Shown: positions 7,172 to 12,920, counted from the stretch's first letter. The stretch: 12,920 nt of DNA from Gammaproteobacteria bacterium (GCA_013287235.1 JABDEF010000037.1:551-13470); one strand, 5' to 3'. Numbers and translations are program-made. Notes: generated by a model not told the origin, from the sequence alone.

Positions 7172-7498
7172 ATGAGTAATTTACTTGCAATTAGTGATGA
7201 TACATTTGAACAAGAGGTTATCGGATCAGCAACGCCGGTTGTGGTGGATTTTTGGGCACAATGGTGCGCGCCTTGCAAAGCCATAGCCCCTATTTTGGAT
7301 GAACTTGCTGAAAAATATACAGATAAAGTGAAATTTGTGAAGTTGGATGTGGATCAAAGCCCAGCTACCCCGCCTAAGTTTGGTGTACGGGGGATTCCCA
7401 CACTCATTTTGTTTGTGGATGGCCAAGTGAAAGGAACCCAAGTTGGGTTAATTTCTAAGACAGATTTGATTAAGTTCATTGATGACCATGTAGAATGA
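7172..7498 (+). CDS. trxA: Thioredoxin
   Basis: This small cytoplasmic dithiol protein reduces protein disulfides and is itself reduced by thioredoxin reductase. The 108 residues are the standard TrxA length. The active site is W31-C32-A33-P34-C35-K36, with alanine in place of the glycine of E. coli WCGPC, a variant seen in other bacteria. The buried Asp is D26 (VVDFW), and the cis-proline loop is G74-I75-P76-T77, matching E. coli Pro76. Residues 65-69 read ATPPK where many thioredoxins have TA.KY, a small oddity. An AAGGG site lies seven bases before the ATG. Its promoter region overlaps the end of the family 1 palindrome. It is followed by rho in the same direction, as in E. coli, with a hairpin between that may end most trxA transcripts. 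Confidence 0.96.
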   Translation: MSNLLAISDDTFEQEVIGSATPVVVDFWAQWCAPCKAIAPILDELAEKYTDKVKFVKLDVDQSPATPPKFGVRGIPTLILFVDGQVKGTQVGLISKTDLIKFIDDHVE

Positions 7499-7514
7499 GA
7501 GATGTGTATCTGTC

Positions 7515-7550
7515 ATGCCAGCATGTTCTTGGCTGGCATCCAGCTTTTTT
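7515..7550 (+). terminator. Hairpin with T-run after trxA, possible REP-like palindrome
   Basis: ATGCCAGC (7515-7522) pairs perfectly with GCTGGCAT (7532-7539) around a nine-base loop, and six T follow at 7545-7550 after a five-base gap. The outline GTCAT-hairpin-ATCCAG resembles dispersed REP-like palindromes of the GTCATTCCCGC...GCGGGAATCCAG type, so it may be a mobile palindrome serving as a terminator. An adjoining AT-rich stem, AGCTTTTTT/AAAAAAGGCT (7542-7562), could reinforce it in either direction. Confidence 0.6.
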
Positions 7551-7562
7551 AGAAAAAAGGCT

Positions 7563-7736
7563 AGCTTTCTCTAGGGTTTAATGCTAATTTATGTATTGTT
7601 AAGATATCCTCGATAAAGAGCCTATCGATTAATCCAGTGTCAAAACCCCGATTTTAATAGTTGCGGAAAATCATTAAAACTTAATGGATCTACAGACAGT
7701 TTTCATTTCATCTATAAAATATAGGCAAAAACCAAT
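7563..7736 (+). promoter_or_regulatory. rho leader region
   Basis: This 174-base stretch before rho holds a TCGATA/TATCGA hairpin (7610-7615/7623-7628) and a TATAAA at 7713-7718 that could be a weak -10 box, without a good -35. In E. coli the rho leader mediates autoregulation by Rho; no clear equivalent is visible, and no convincing leader peptide. Confidence 0.3.
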
Positions 7737-8993
7737 ATGAACCTTACCGAACTTAAGAAAAAAAGTGCAGCCGAACTAATCCAGCTTTCTGAAGAATATG
7801 GTCTTGAGAATATGGCTCGGTCGCGTAAACAAGATATCATTTTCGCCATTTTAAAAGCACATGCTAAACGCGGTGAAGATATTTATGGCGATGGTGTTTT
7901 AGAAATCCTGCAGGATGGTTTCGGGTTTCTCCGTTCTGCTGAGGGTTCTTATCTCGCAGGACCAGATGATATTTATGTTTCACCTAGCCAAATTAGACGC
8001 TTCAATCTCCGTACAGGCGATACGATTTCCGGTAAAATACGCCCACCAAAAGAAGGCGAACGCTATTTTGCCCTTCTCAAGGTGGATCATATTAATTTTG
8101 ACGCGCCTGAAAATGCGAAAACAAAAGTCTTATTCGAAAACTTGACCCCTTTATTTGCCAATCAACGTTTGACATTGGAATGTGGTAATGGCAGTACCGA
8201 GGATATTACGGCACGTGTCATTGATTTAGTTTCTCCGATTGGTAAAGGGCAACGTGGTTTGATTGTGTCGCCACCGAAAGCTGGTAAAACCATGATGCTG
8301 CAGAATATTGCGCATTCTATCGCACAAAATCACCCGGAATGTCATTTGATGGTGCTTTTGATAGATGAACGCCCCGAAGAAGTGACGGAAATGACACGTT
8401 CGGTTAGAGGGGAAGTGATTGCAAGTACCTTTGATGAACCGGCGAATCGTCACGTGCAAGTGGCTGAAATGGTCATCGAAAAAGCGAAGCGTTTGGTTGA
8501 GCATAAGCGGGATGTTGTGGTTTTACTCGATTCAATTACGCGATTGGCACGGGCGTATAATACGGTTGTGCCCGCTTCCGGCAAAGTATTGACAGGTGGT
8601 GTGGATGCCAATGCGTTACAACGGCCGAAGCGCTTTTTTGGTGCTGCGCGAAATATTGAAGAGGGTGGTAGCTTAACGATTATTGCAACTGCGCTCGTTG
8701 AAACCGGTTCTAAAATGGATGATGTGATTTATGAGGAATTTAAAGGGACTGGCAACATGGAAATTCATCTCGATCGCCGCATTGCAGAGCGTCGTATTTT
8801 CCCTGCGATTAACATTAACCGTTCGGGGACGCGACGTGAAGAATTGATTGTGAATCAAGAAGAAATTCAAAAAATGTGGATTTTACGCAAATTGCTGCAC
8901 CCGATGGATGATTTGGCTGCGATTGAATTTTTATTGGATAGGTTGAAAGCAACGAAGACCAATGAAGATTTCTTTGATTCGATGAAGCGTTAA
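7737..8993 (+). CDS. rho: Transcription termination factor Rho
   Basis: This hexameric ATP-dependent RNA translocase dissociates RNA polymerase at Rho-dependent sites. The 418 residues align almost without gaps to the 419 of E. coli. The N-terminal helical domain is at 1-47, the RNA-binding cold-shock-like domain at about 48-118 (GFGFLRS at 61-67, [13 protein letters not shown] at 80-92). The ATPase core has Walker A SPPKAGKT (178-185, K181 and K184), catalytic E211 (LLIDERPEE), Walker B D265 (VVLLDSITR), Q-loop around 278-290, R-loop K326 and arginine finger R366 (SGTRREE), each at the E. coli number. The ATG at 7737 gives the family start MNLTELK; the ribosome binding site is weak (TAGG 11 bases upstream). 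Its position after trxA is conserved in gammaproteobacteria. A family 2 hairpin element begins within a few bases of the stop codon. Confidence 0.99.
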   Translation: MNLTELKKKSAAELIQLSEEYGLENMARSRKQDIIFAILKAHAKRGEDIYGDGVLEILQDGFGFLRSAEGSYLAGPDDIYVSPSQIRRFNLRTGDTISGKIRPPKEGERYFALLKVDHINFDAPENAKTKVLFENLTPLFANQRLTLECGNGSTEDITARVIDLVSPIGKGQRGLIVSPPKAGKTMMLQNIAHSIAQNHPECHLMVLLIDERPEEVTEMTRSVRGEVIASTFDEPANRHVQVAEMVIEKAKRLVEHKRDVVVLLDSITRLARAYNTVVPASGKVLTGGVDANALQRPKRFFGAARNIEEGGSLTIIATALVETGSKMDDVIYEEFKGTGNMEIHLDRRIAERRIFPAININRSGTRREELIVNQEEIQKMWILRKLLHPMDDLAAIEFLLDRLKATKTNEDFFDSMKR

Positions 8994-8996
8994 AAA

Positions 8997-9119
8997 TATT
9001 TCTACCCCCTTTGCAGAAGGGGGTCGCCATGCGCTTTTTGCATGGCGGGGGGATTTTGCAGCTTTAAAATCCCCCCGCCTCGCAATGCTCGTCGACCCCC
9101 TTTTGCAAAGGGGGTGAAT
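8997..9119 (+). repeat. Family 2 four-hairpin intergenic element, copy B
   Basis: About 120 bp starting just after the rho stop. It holds hairpin ACCCCCTT/AAGGGGGT (9004-9024), hairpin CGCCATGC/GCATGGCG (9025-9047), stem GGGGGGATTTT/AAAATCCCCCC (9046-9076) and hairpin ACCCCCTTTT...AAAGGGGGT (9095-9115). The spacer CCGCCTCG is shared with copy A after pepP, as is the whole right hairpin. Its place suggests a role as rho terminator or mRNA end, but the main stems lack a clean trailing T-run, so this is inference. Confidence 0.87.
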
Positions 9120-9147
9120 AGATACCATCTGTTTATTTTGTTAAATC

Positions 9148-9156
9148 TGGTACAAT
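9148..9156 (+). promoter_or_regulatory. Candidate extended -10 promoter of dps
   Basis: TGGTACAAT is an extended -10 (TGn followed by TACAAT, five of six consensus bases), 35 bases before the dps ATG. An alternative is TTGTTA (9138-9143) with TATCAT (9162-9167) at 18-base spacing. No OxyR or Fur site is evident by eye. Confidence 0.45.
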
Positions 9157-9177
9157 CTCTTTATCATCCTGAACTCT

Positions 9178-9184
9178 GAGGGAG
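9178..9184 (+). promoter_or_regulatory. Strong ribosome binding site of dps
   Basis: GAGGGAG lies seven bases before the ATG at 9192, among the best ribosome binding sites in the window. Confidence 0.75.
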
Positions 9185-9191
9185 AGCAACC

Positions 9192-9671
9192 ATGGTACAC
9201 GCCGTCCATGTAAGACAATCGACACACACAAAAATAGCCGACGAATTGAATCATTTTTTAGCAGATACCTATCTCTTATATCTTAAAACACAGAATTTCC
9301 ATTGGAATGTCAAAGGGCCTTACTTTTATAGCTACCATCAATTATTTGAAGGCCAATACCAAGAATTGGCGTTAGCAGTCGATGAAATTGCAGAGCGTAT
9401 TCGCGCATTAGGATGCTATACACGCGCCTCATTCGCGCAATTTTCAGAACTTTCATCTCTCAAAGAAGAAAAAAAAGAAGTCGATGCTGAAACAATGTTA
9501 AAAGAACTCATGCAAGACCATGAAGTGTTATCTCAACATGCGGCAGCATTGATTCCAAAAATGCAAAAAGCAGGGGATGAGGGTTCTGCAGATTTAATGA
9601 TACAGCGTCAAAAAGCGCATGATAAAGCCGCATGGATGTTAAGGAGCAGTTTATACCTTACCTCGTCATAA
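9192..9671 (+). CDS. dps: Dps/ferritin-like DNA-protection and iron-storage protein
   Basis: Dps proteins form 12-mer shells that oxidise Fe(II) with peroxide and store it, protecting DNA. The 159-residue product is a four-helix ferritin-like protein. Its ferroxidase ligands have the exact Dps spacing: H37 (NFHWNV), H49 (SYHQLF), D64 and E68 (AVDEIAERI), that is H-12-H-15-D-4-E as in Listeria innocua Dps. The N-terminus is short and only mildly basic, so DNA binding through a lysine-rich tail is not evident. The last helix (HDKAAWMLRSSL) is where family members usually stop. The final residues YLTSS and the TAA are encoded by the left arm of the family 1 palindrome, so the element has replaced the native end of the gene. 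It has a strong ribosome binding site and its own promoter candidate. It is followed by a FUSC gene, with only the element between. Confidence 0.94.
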   Translation: MVHAVHVRQSTHTKIADELNHFLADTYLLYLKTQNFHWNVKGPYFYSYHQLFEGQYQELALAVDEIAERIRALGCYTRASFAQFSELSSLKEEKKEVDAETMLKELMQDHEVLSQHAAALIPKMQKAGDEGSADLMIQRQKAHDKAAWMLRSSLYLTSS

Positions 9672-9815
9672 TTTGAGGTTTTTAGCATCCCAGCTGCGGG
9701 TCATCTTGCTTCGTAAAAAATGCTCACATATGAATAACTATGCTCGCTTTTTTACGAAGCAATCTGACCCGCAGCTGGGCGCTAAAAACCTCAAATTATG
9801 ACCAGCTAAGGTATA
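9652..9815. repeat. Family 1 long palindromic element, copy 2 (MITE-like)
   Basis: 164 bp bounded by TATAC...GTATA. The outer arms 9652-9686 and 9781-9815 match at 33 of 35 positions. Inside are a perfect 15-bp stem (9689-9703/9765-9779), a TC/TC internal loop (9704-9705/9763-9764), another perfect 15-bp stem (9706-9720/9748-9762) and the apical block CATATGAATAACTATGC (9727-9743). Shared with copy 1 are the terminal 5-mers, the TTTGAGGTTTTTAGC/CTAAAAACCTCAAA blocks, CATCTTG and CAATCTG around the internal loop, and the apical block; the stems between have different sequences but remain complementary. The left arm encodes the end of dps and the right end lies nine bases before the next ATG. 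Confidence 0.93.
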
Positions 9816-9824
9816 GAGCGATAA

Positions 9825-10859
9825 ATGTTTTCCTATCGACTGGATTCGGATCGATTCATTCACTGTGTCAAAACAGCGCTTGCCTGTTTGATAGGGTTTG
9901 TCATTACAAAATCTGTACATTTGTATGTGGATCAATGGTTGATTATCACGATCATTGTTGTCATGTGCGCACAAATCAATGTCGGGAGCATGCTCCAAAA
10001 ATCCTATATGCGTTTTTTGGGAACCCTGGCAGGTTCCATGATTGCGGTGTTAACGCTTTTTTGTTTTGATAGTAATGAGCTCGCCTTGGCGGTAAGTATT
10101 AGTTTATCTGCCATGCTTTTTAGTTATCTCGCGACCGGTGAAAAATATTATAGCGATGCGGGAACATTAGGTGCAGTCACGGTTGTGATAATTTTGATAA
10201 ATCCAGTACCAACTTTATTCTTGGCTATCAGTCGATTTATTGAAATCACGATAGGTATTATTATTGCAGCACTTATTTCGCAATTTGTGTTACCTATTCA
10301 TGCGCGTGCACATTTACGTATGACACAAGCGCAAACACTGAAGAAACTTCGCGCGTATTATCTCGCGGCACTTTTAACAGATCAAACCAATGAAACGATA
10401 GAAAGTTATCAAATATTGGATGAGGATATTGCAAAATTTCTCATCAAGCAACGCAAATTAGCGGTTGATTCATCTCGTGAATTCATGGGGGAGAAGTTTT
10501 ACCTTTACGATTTCAACCAATTATTATTTGCAGAAAAAGAAATTTTACGCGCCATTTCTGCGATGCAGCATGCCTATATCGCTTCTCCTCATATTAAAAT
10601 GCTATTTTCGAATGTTGCAATGTTAAATCATTTTCATATGGGGGTTTGTGATGTATTGGAAAAAATCGCGAAAGGGATAGAATCGCAGAAAATCGAAAAA
10701 GAGATAAAGCTTCCGGATCTTTCTGCATTAAAAAGTTATATTTTTAGTGAGGCGAAAAAAGAACAAGAAGAAGTGGTTGTTTACCTCTATGTGTTTTTAT
10801 ATGCCGCCGAGCAAATGGTAAAGCAGCTTCGGCAAGTTTTACAGTTGGTTTCGATTTAA
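9825..10859 (+). CDS. FUSC family (aromatic acid exporter-like) inner-membrane protein
   Basis: The 344-residue product has an N-terminal half with about six membrane helices (roughly 12-30, 37-54, 62-80, 86-103, 114-130 and 136-157). The last ends with SRFIEITIGIIIAALISQFVLP, the characteristic FUSC motif (R..E...G...A......P). The remaining 185 residues are soluble and helical. FUSC proteins include the AaeB/fusaric-acid-type exporters, usually about 650 residues with two such halves, so this is the half-size form. The substrate cannot be told from sequence. The ATG at 9825 is preceded directly by an in-frame TAA (9822), so the start is firm, but the ribosome binding site is weak (GAG at 9816-9818). 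Everything upstream of it up to dps is the palindromic element, so expression depends on readthrough or on signals in the element. A 30-nt piece of this gene recurs at 11614-11643. Confidence 0.82.
   Translation: MFSYRLDSDRFIHCVKTALACLIGFVITKSVHLYVDQWLIITIIVVMCAQINVGSMLQKSYMRFLGTLAGSMIAVLTLFCFDSNELALAVSISLSAMLFSYLATGEKYYSDAGTLGAVTVVIILINPVPTLFLAISRFIEITIGIIIAALISQFVLPIHARAHLRMTQAQTLKKLRAYYLAALLTDQTNETIESYQILDEDIAKFLIKQRKLAVDSSREFMGEKFYLYDFNQLLFAEKEILRAISAMQHAYIASPHIKMLFSNVAMLNHFHMGVCDVLEKIAKGIESQKIEKEIKLPDLSALKSYIFSEAKKEQEEVVVYLYVFLYAAEQMVKQLRQVLQLVSI
10518..10547 (+). repeat. 30-nt direct repeat, copy within the FUSC gene
   Basis: This stretch, encoding QLLFAEKEIL of the FUSC protein, is repeated base for base at 11614-11643 downstream of the toxin gene. 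The flanks on both sides differ. Confidence 0.9.
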
Positions 10860-10946
10860 AATACATAATCTTTAACCAAATGATAAAATTAGAATATATT
10901 TCGTTAAAGTTGACAATATAGGCACTTTCTTTTTCTTGTATTTTGA

Positions 10947-10987
10947 AGTGATATATGATATCATTTAATGAATATACTGATATCACT
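10947..10987 (+). promoter_or_regulatory. Operator-like repeats upstream of the antitoxin
   Basis: The octamer TGATATCA occurs at 10956-10963 and again at 10978-10985, 22 bases apart (two helical turns), and GTGATATA lies at 10948-10955. The first octamer is the core of the perfect palindrome ATGATATCAT (10955-10964), and the outer ends AGTGATAT/ATATCACT (10947-10954/10980-10987) form an inverted repeat. A TATGAT (10954-10959) could be the -10. Ribbon-helix-helix antitoxins usually bind such repeats to repress their own operon. Confidence 0.6.
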
Positions 10988-10999
10988 AGGAAATTTGAT

Positions 11000-11236
11000 A
11001 TGAAACGTACTGTGATTAGTCTAGATAATGCTGAAAAAAAATGGCTAGATAAGCAGGCAAATTTACGTCATATTCCCATGACAGAAATTGTTCGCGAGGC
11101 TCTGCGGTATTATCGGAGCAAGGTAGAATCTGAAAAACAACTTTCAATCGAAGAGATATTAGCTCAAACAGCAGGCATTTGGAAAAAAGGTGATGGATTA
11201 ACATACCAAGAGAAATTAAGAGATGAATGGAAATAA
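11000..11236 (+). CDS. Ribbon-helix-helix (CopG/VapB-type) antitoxin
   Basis: The 78-residue product pairs a DNA-binding RHH domain with a toxin-wrapping tail. Residues 1-42 show the RHH pattern: a beta strand (KRTVISLD) and two helices (NAEKKWLDKQANLR and MTEIVREALRYYRSK). The tail ends WKKGDGLTYQEKLRDEW, which resembles VapB-like antitoxins of PIN toxins. The ATG at 11000 is chosen over an in-frame ATG at 10955, because it has AGGA eight bases upstream and begins at the conserved MKRTVISL; the upstream ATG lies inside the operator-like repeats. It is directly followed by the PIN toxin gene, two bases after its stop, a classic two-gene module. The protein would bind and neutralise the toxin and, with it, repress transcription at the TGATATCA sites; this is known of the family and not shown here. 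Confidence 0.88.
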   Translation: MKRTVISLDNAEKKWLDKQANLRHIPMTEIVREALRYYRSKVESEKQLSIEEILAQTAGIWKKGDGLTYQEKLRDEWK

Positions 11237-11238
11237 TT

Positions 11239-11607
11239 ATGAAATATCTTTTGGATTCAGTCATTCTTATTGACCACTTAAATAATATTTCAAAAGCAAC
11301 AGCATGGCTAAAATCCAATATTAAAAACTCTTATATTTCCGTCATCACGCGTGCTGAAGTACTTGTAGGTGTTGATCCAAGCAATTTATCCATAACAAAA
11401 GCTTTTCTGGATCGCTTTAACACAATTGCAATTACTCAAGTTGAGGCGGATATGGCCGCAGAACTCCGGAGGCAAAATAAGTGGAAATTACCAGACGCTT
11501 TTCAAGCAGCTGTGGCACTTAATCATAAGTTATTACTCGTAACACGAAATTCAAAAGATTTTACGCCTGATGTTCATGCATTTTCTATAATTCCATATTC
11601 ACTTTAA
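11239..11607 (+). CDS. PIN-domain toxin (VapC-like ribonuclease)
   Basis: The 122-residue product is a PIN-domain endoribonuclease. The acidic metal-binding residues are in place: D6 (YLLDSVILID), E40 (VITRAEVLVG), D86 (KLPDAFQAAVA) and D107 (TRNSKDF, with N104). VapC toxins cleave tRNA or rRNA when the antitoxin is degraded; the target of this one is unknown. The ATG at 11239 gives the family start MKYLLD and has GGA (11229-11231) seven bases upstream, within the end of the antitoxin gene. An in-frame ATG at 11227 would overlap the antitoxin and add four residues. All active-site residues are intact, so the module looks functional. It lies between a FUSC gene and a fragment of that gene's sequence, which suggests arrival by rearrangement. 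Confidence 0.9.
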   Translation: MKYLLDSVILIDHLNNISKATAWLKSNIKNSYISVITRAEVLVGVDPSNLSITKAFLDRFNTIAITQVEADMAAELRRQNKWKLPDAFQAAVALNHKLLLVTRNSKDFTPDVHAFSIIPYSL

Positions 11608-11613
11608 GTCATT

Positions 11614-11643
11614 CAATTATTATTTGCAGAAAAAGAAATTTTA
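11614..11643 (+). repeat. 30-nt direct repeat, copy after the toxin gene
   Basis: Exact copy of 10518-10547 from the FUSC gene, placed between the toxin stop codon (11607) and the end of the convergent ankyrin gene (11651). It is not part of any gene here. The reading frame continues as ETFTESYS after QLLFAEKEIL, unlike the FUSC protein. Confidence 0.9.
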
Positions 11644-11650
11644 GAAACTT

Positions 11651-12907
11651 TTACAGAATCGTACAGCTTTTTTTTGGTAAATATTTATCAATTTCGTTCG
11701 GCTTAAATTTTATCCTTCCCTCTAATGGTACATCGCATTCCTGAATAATATTTATGAGTTCTTTTGGTATGTAGCAAGGTATGTCCACTTTTATTTCATG
11801 ACCTACCTCTCTTTTAAATAACATATGGACATATTCTAATTTTTCACGATATTTTTTAATAGGCTGAAAAATTTTTTTAGCCAATACATTGTGCTCTGTA
11901 TCTTCCTCTTGCCTGCATAACGCATTCAAACAAAATAGAATATCTGGATCATCTTGAGGGCAATCATCTAAAATGCCCTTTAATTCTAATGGTTCAGAAA
12001 TAAAAGCGCCATATTCAAGTAAAAGTTTAATTATTTTTAGATGTTTATTCTCAATGGCTTTTTTGTATGCTTCATTAATTGCTTTAGACGGTCTTTTGGT
12101 GGGTAAGCTTAACAAATAGTGCACGATGTCTATATGATTGGCATTTACTGCAATCTTGATTGGAGCCCAAGAATAAACTTTGGGAGTATAATCAGGATTT
12201 GCTTTTTTATCTAATAAAAGCTGAACCAACGGCATATTCCCGTATTGAATAGCATACTCAAGCGGTGTATTTGGATTTGACGATGCATTTCCCAACATGA
12301 TTTGAATATCTGCATTGACGCAATAAAAATACCTAAATGCACTTTGACGATAGTCATCCTCGTTGCGAGGATCAGCCTTAGCCTCTAATAAAAGACGAAG
12401 AATATCAGATTGAGACTTTGCTATCATTTCATTTTCATAGGTAGGTTCTCTCTGACACTTTTCGATCAGACTAAGAGAGTAAGTCACAAGAGGCTCAGTG
12501 TCATACCCGTTGTTATTAGGATCTGCATTCACATCGAGTAATAGCTTTACGATATGGGTTTTTCCTTTTCTAATTGCTGTTGTTAATAAAGTGACTTCTG
12601 TCTCTTCATACGGTGTATCGATCCCAATCTCATGATCATCATAGCTCCTTTCTGGCTTGACATCGATAAAGCTATCCATGTTTTTCATTTTTTCATAGAT
12701 TTCTTGAGATTTTTTTCTATATTCATCACTATACTGGAGTGAAAGTTCTTCCGCCATTTCACTGATTTTTTGGATGGTTGAGATAAACAATTTTGCACGT
12801 GCAATGTTCAATTCCAATGTTTCTTTATTAACAGTATCGTCCCAATAATTTGTTGACTCTATAAATTCATAAAATGCTTCTAAAATGTTATACATTCTAT
12901 TTTGCAT
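11651..12907 (-). CDS. Ankyrin-repeat protein with C-terminal CaaX prenylation motif, effector candidate
   Basis: The 418-residue product has a helical, coiled-coil-like N-terminus (about 1-80) and then ankyrin repeats. Clear ones are at about 105-132 (TLLTTAIRKGKTHIVKLLLD), 166-182 (second half of a repeat with an insertion before it), 213-240 (NTPLEYAIQYGNMPLVQLLL), 247-270 (APIKIAVNANHIDIVHYLL) and 278-305 (NEAYKKAIENKHLKIIKLLL). A non-repeat C-terminal region follows. The protein ends KKSCTIL: Cys, two aliphatic-type residues and Leu, after a pair of lysines. This is a textbook CaaX box of the geranylgeranyl type, which only eukaryotic prenyltransferases would use. Legionella pneumophila AnkB is a known ankyrin effector prenylated by the host in this way. 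There is no signal peptide. The start has AAGGA eight bases upstream (12916-12920). Secretion and prenylation are inference. Confidence 0.9.
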   Translation of the reverse strand: MQNRMYNILEAFYEFIESTNYWDDTVNKETLELNIARAKLFISTIQKISEMAEELSLQYSDEYRKKSQEIYEKMKNMDSFIDVKPERSYDDHEIGIDTPYEETEVTLLTTAIRKGKTHIVKLLLDVNADPNNNGYDTEPLVTYSLSLIEKCQREPTYENEMIAKSQSDILRLLLEAKADPRNEDDYRQSAFRYFYCVNADIQIMLGNASSNPNTPLEYAIQYGNMPLVQLLLDKKANPDYTPKVYSWAPIKIAVNANHIDIVHYLLSLPTKRPSKAINEAYKKAIENKHLKIIKLLLEYGAFISEPLELKGILDDCPQDDPDILFCLNALCRQEEDTEHNVLAKKIFQPIKKYREKLEYVHMLFKREVGHEIKVDIPCYIPKELINIIQECDVPLEGRIKFKPNEIDKYLPKKSCTIL

Positions 12908-12915
12908 TTTTCATG

Positions 12916-12920
12916 TCCTT
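12916..12920 (-). promoter_or_regulatory. Ribosome binding site of the ankyrin gene
   Basis: AAGGA on the minus strand, eight bases before the ATG at 12907, supports that start. The promoter lies outside the window. Confidence 0.65.

Noticed and set aside
6868..7284. Minus-strand open frame of 138 codons across the gap before trxA
   Set aside because: It reads through the palindromic element and antisense to the 5331 gene end and to trxA; it has no family motif and arises from the repeat's open frames.
7581..7616. 11-codon open frame with an AGGG upstream in the rho leader, as a possible rhoL-like leader peptide
   Set aside because: Too short, no similarity to E. coli rhoL and spacing too tight; chance is likely.
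9738..10069. Open frames on both strands over the second palindrome and the FUSC start
   Set aside because: They overlap the firm FUSC frame, have no recognisable protein features and start inside the repeat element.
10910..10915. Perfect TTGACA upstream of the antitoxin as a -35 box
   Set aside because: No -10 hexamer lies 16-18 bases downstream; the nearest plausible ones are more than 20 bases away.
11930..12020. Possible SOCS-box-like segment after the ankyrin repeats (as in eukaryotic ASB proteins)
   Set aside because: Apart from an ALCRQ string, the expected LPLP..L..Y pattern is not there.

Overview
The window looks like the chromosome of an AT-rich gammaproteobacterium, most plausibly an intracellular or host-associated member of the Legionellales (Coxiella/Legionella-like). 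Three things point there: housekeeping genes in gammaproteobacterial order (ygfB-pepP-ubiH and trxA-rho), low-GC coding sequence, and two large repeat proteins of the kind this group sends into eukaryotic hosts. The taxonomic placement is inference; no rRNA or tRNA gene is present.

Layout. 2-520 is the C-terminal end of an unrecognised helical protein. A small DUF6356-type membrane protein (498-713, minus) converges on it. Then come ygfB, pepP and ubiH (ubiquinone ring hydroxylase), followed by a UMF1/Atg22-like major facilitator whose GTG start overlaps the ubiH stop codon. A 538-residue protein built of about seven 42-67-residue repeats has its own promoter (5283-5311). Next are trxA and rho, then dps, then a FUSC-type membrane protein, then an RHH antitoxin/PIN toxin pair with an operator-like site. 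Last is an ankyrin-repeat protein on the minus strand that ends in a eukaryotic-type CaaX prenylation motif (CTIL).

Two dispersed repeat families occupy the intergenic gaps, each present twice. Family 1 (6978-7142 and 9652-9815) is a near-perfect palindrome of about 165 bp, bounded by TATAC...GTATA. It has conserved terminal blocks, a conserved apical sequence and a conserved TC/TC internal loop, while the stem sequences differ between copies and stay complementary. Family 2 (2685-2803 and about 8997-9119) is a GC-rich chain of four hairpins lying a few bases after the pepP and rho stop codons. One family 1 copy supplies the last codons and the stop of dps. One family 2 copy separates pepP from ubiH. 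In addition, an exact 30-nt stretch of the FUSC gene recurs just after the toxin gene, a scar of rearrangement around the toxin-antitoxin module.

How the genes fit together: the core is ordinary metabolism and stress handling (proline peptidase, ubiquinone synthesis, thiol redox, transcription termination, iron/DNA protection). Interspersed with it are candidate host-interaction proteins and small mobile or structured DNA elements. No rRNA, tRNA, CRISPR array, intact transposase or replication origin is visible.
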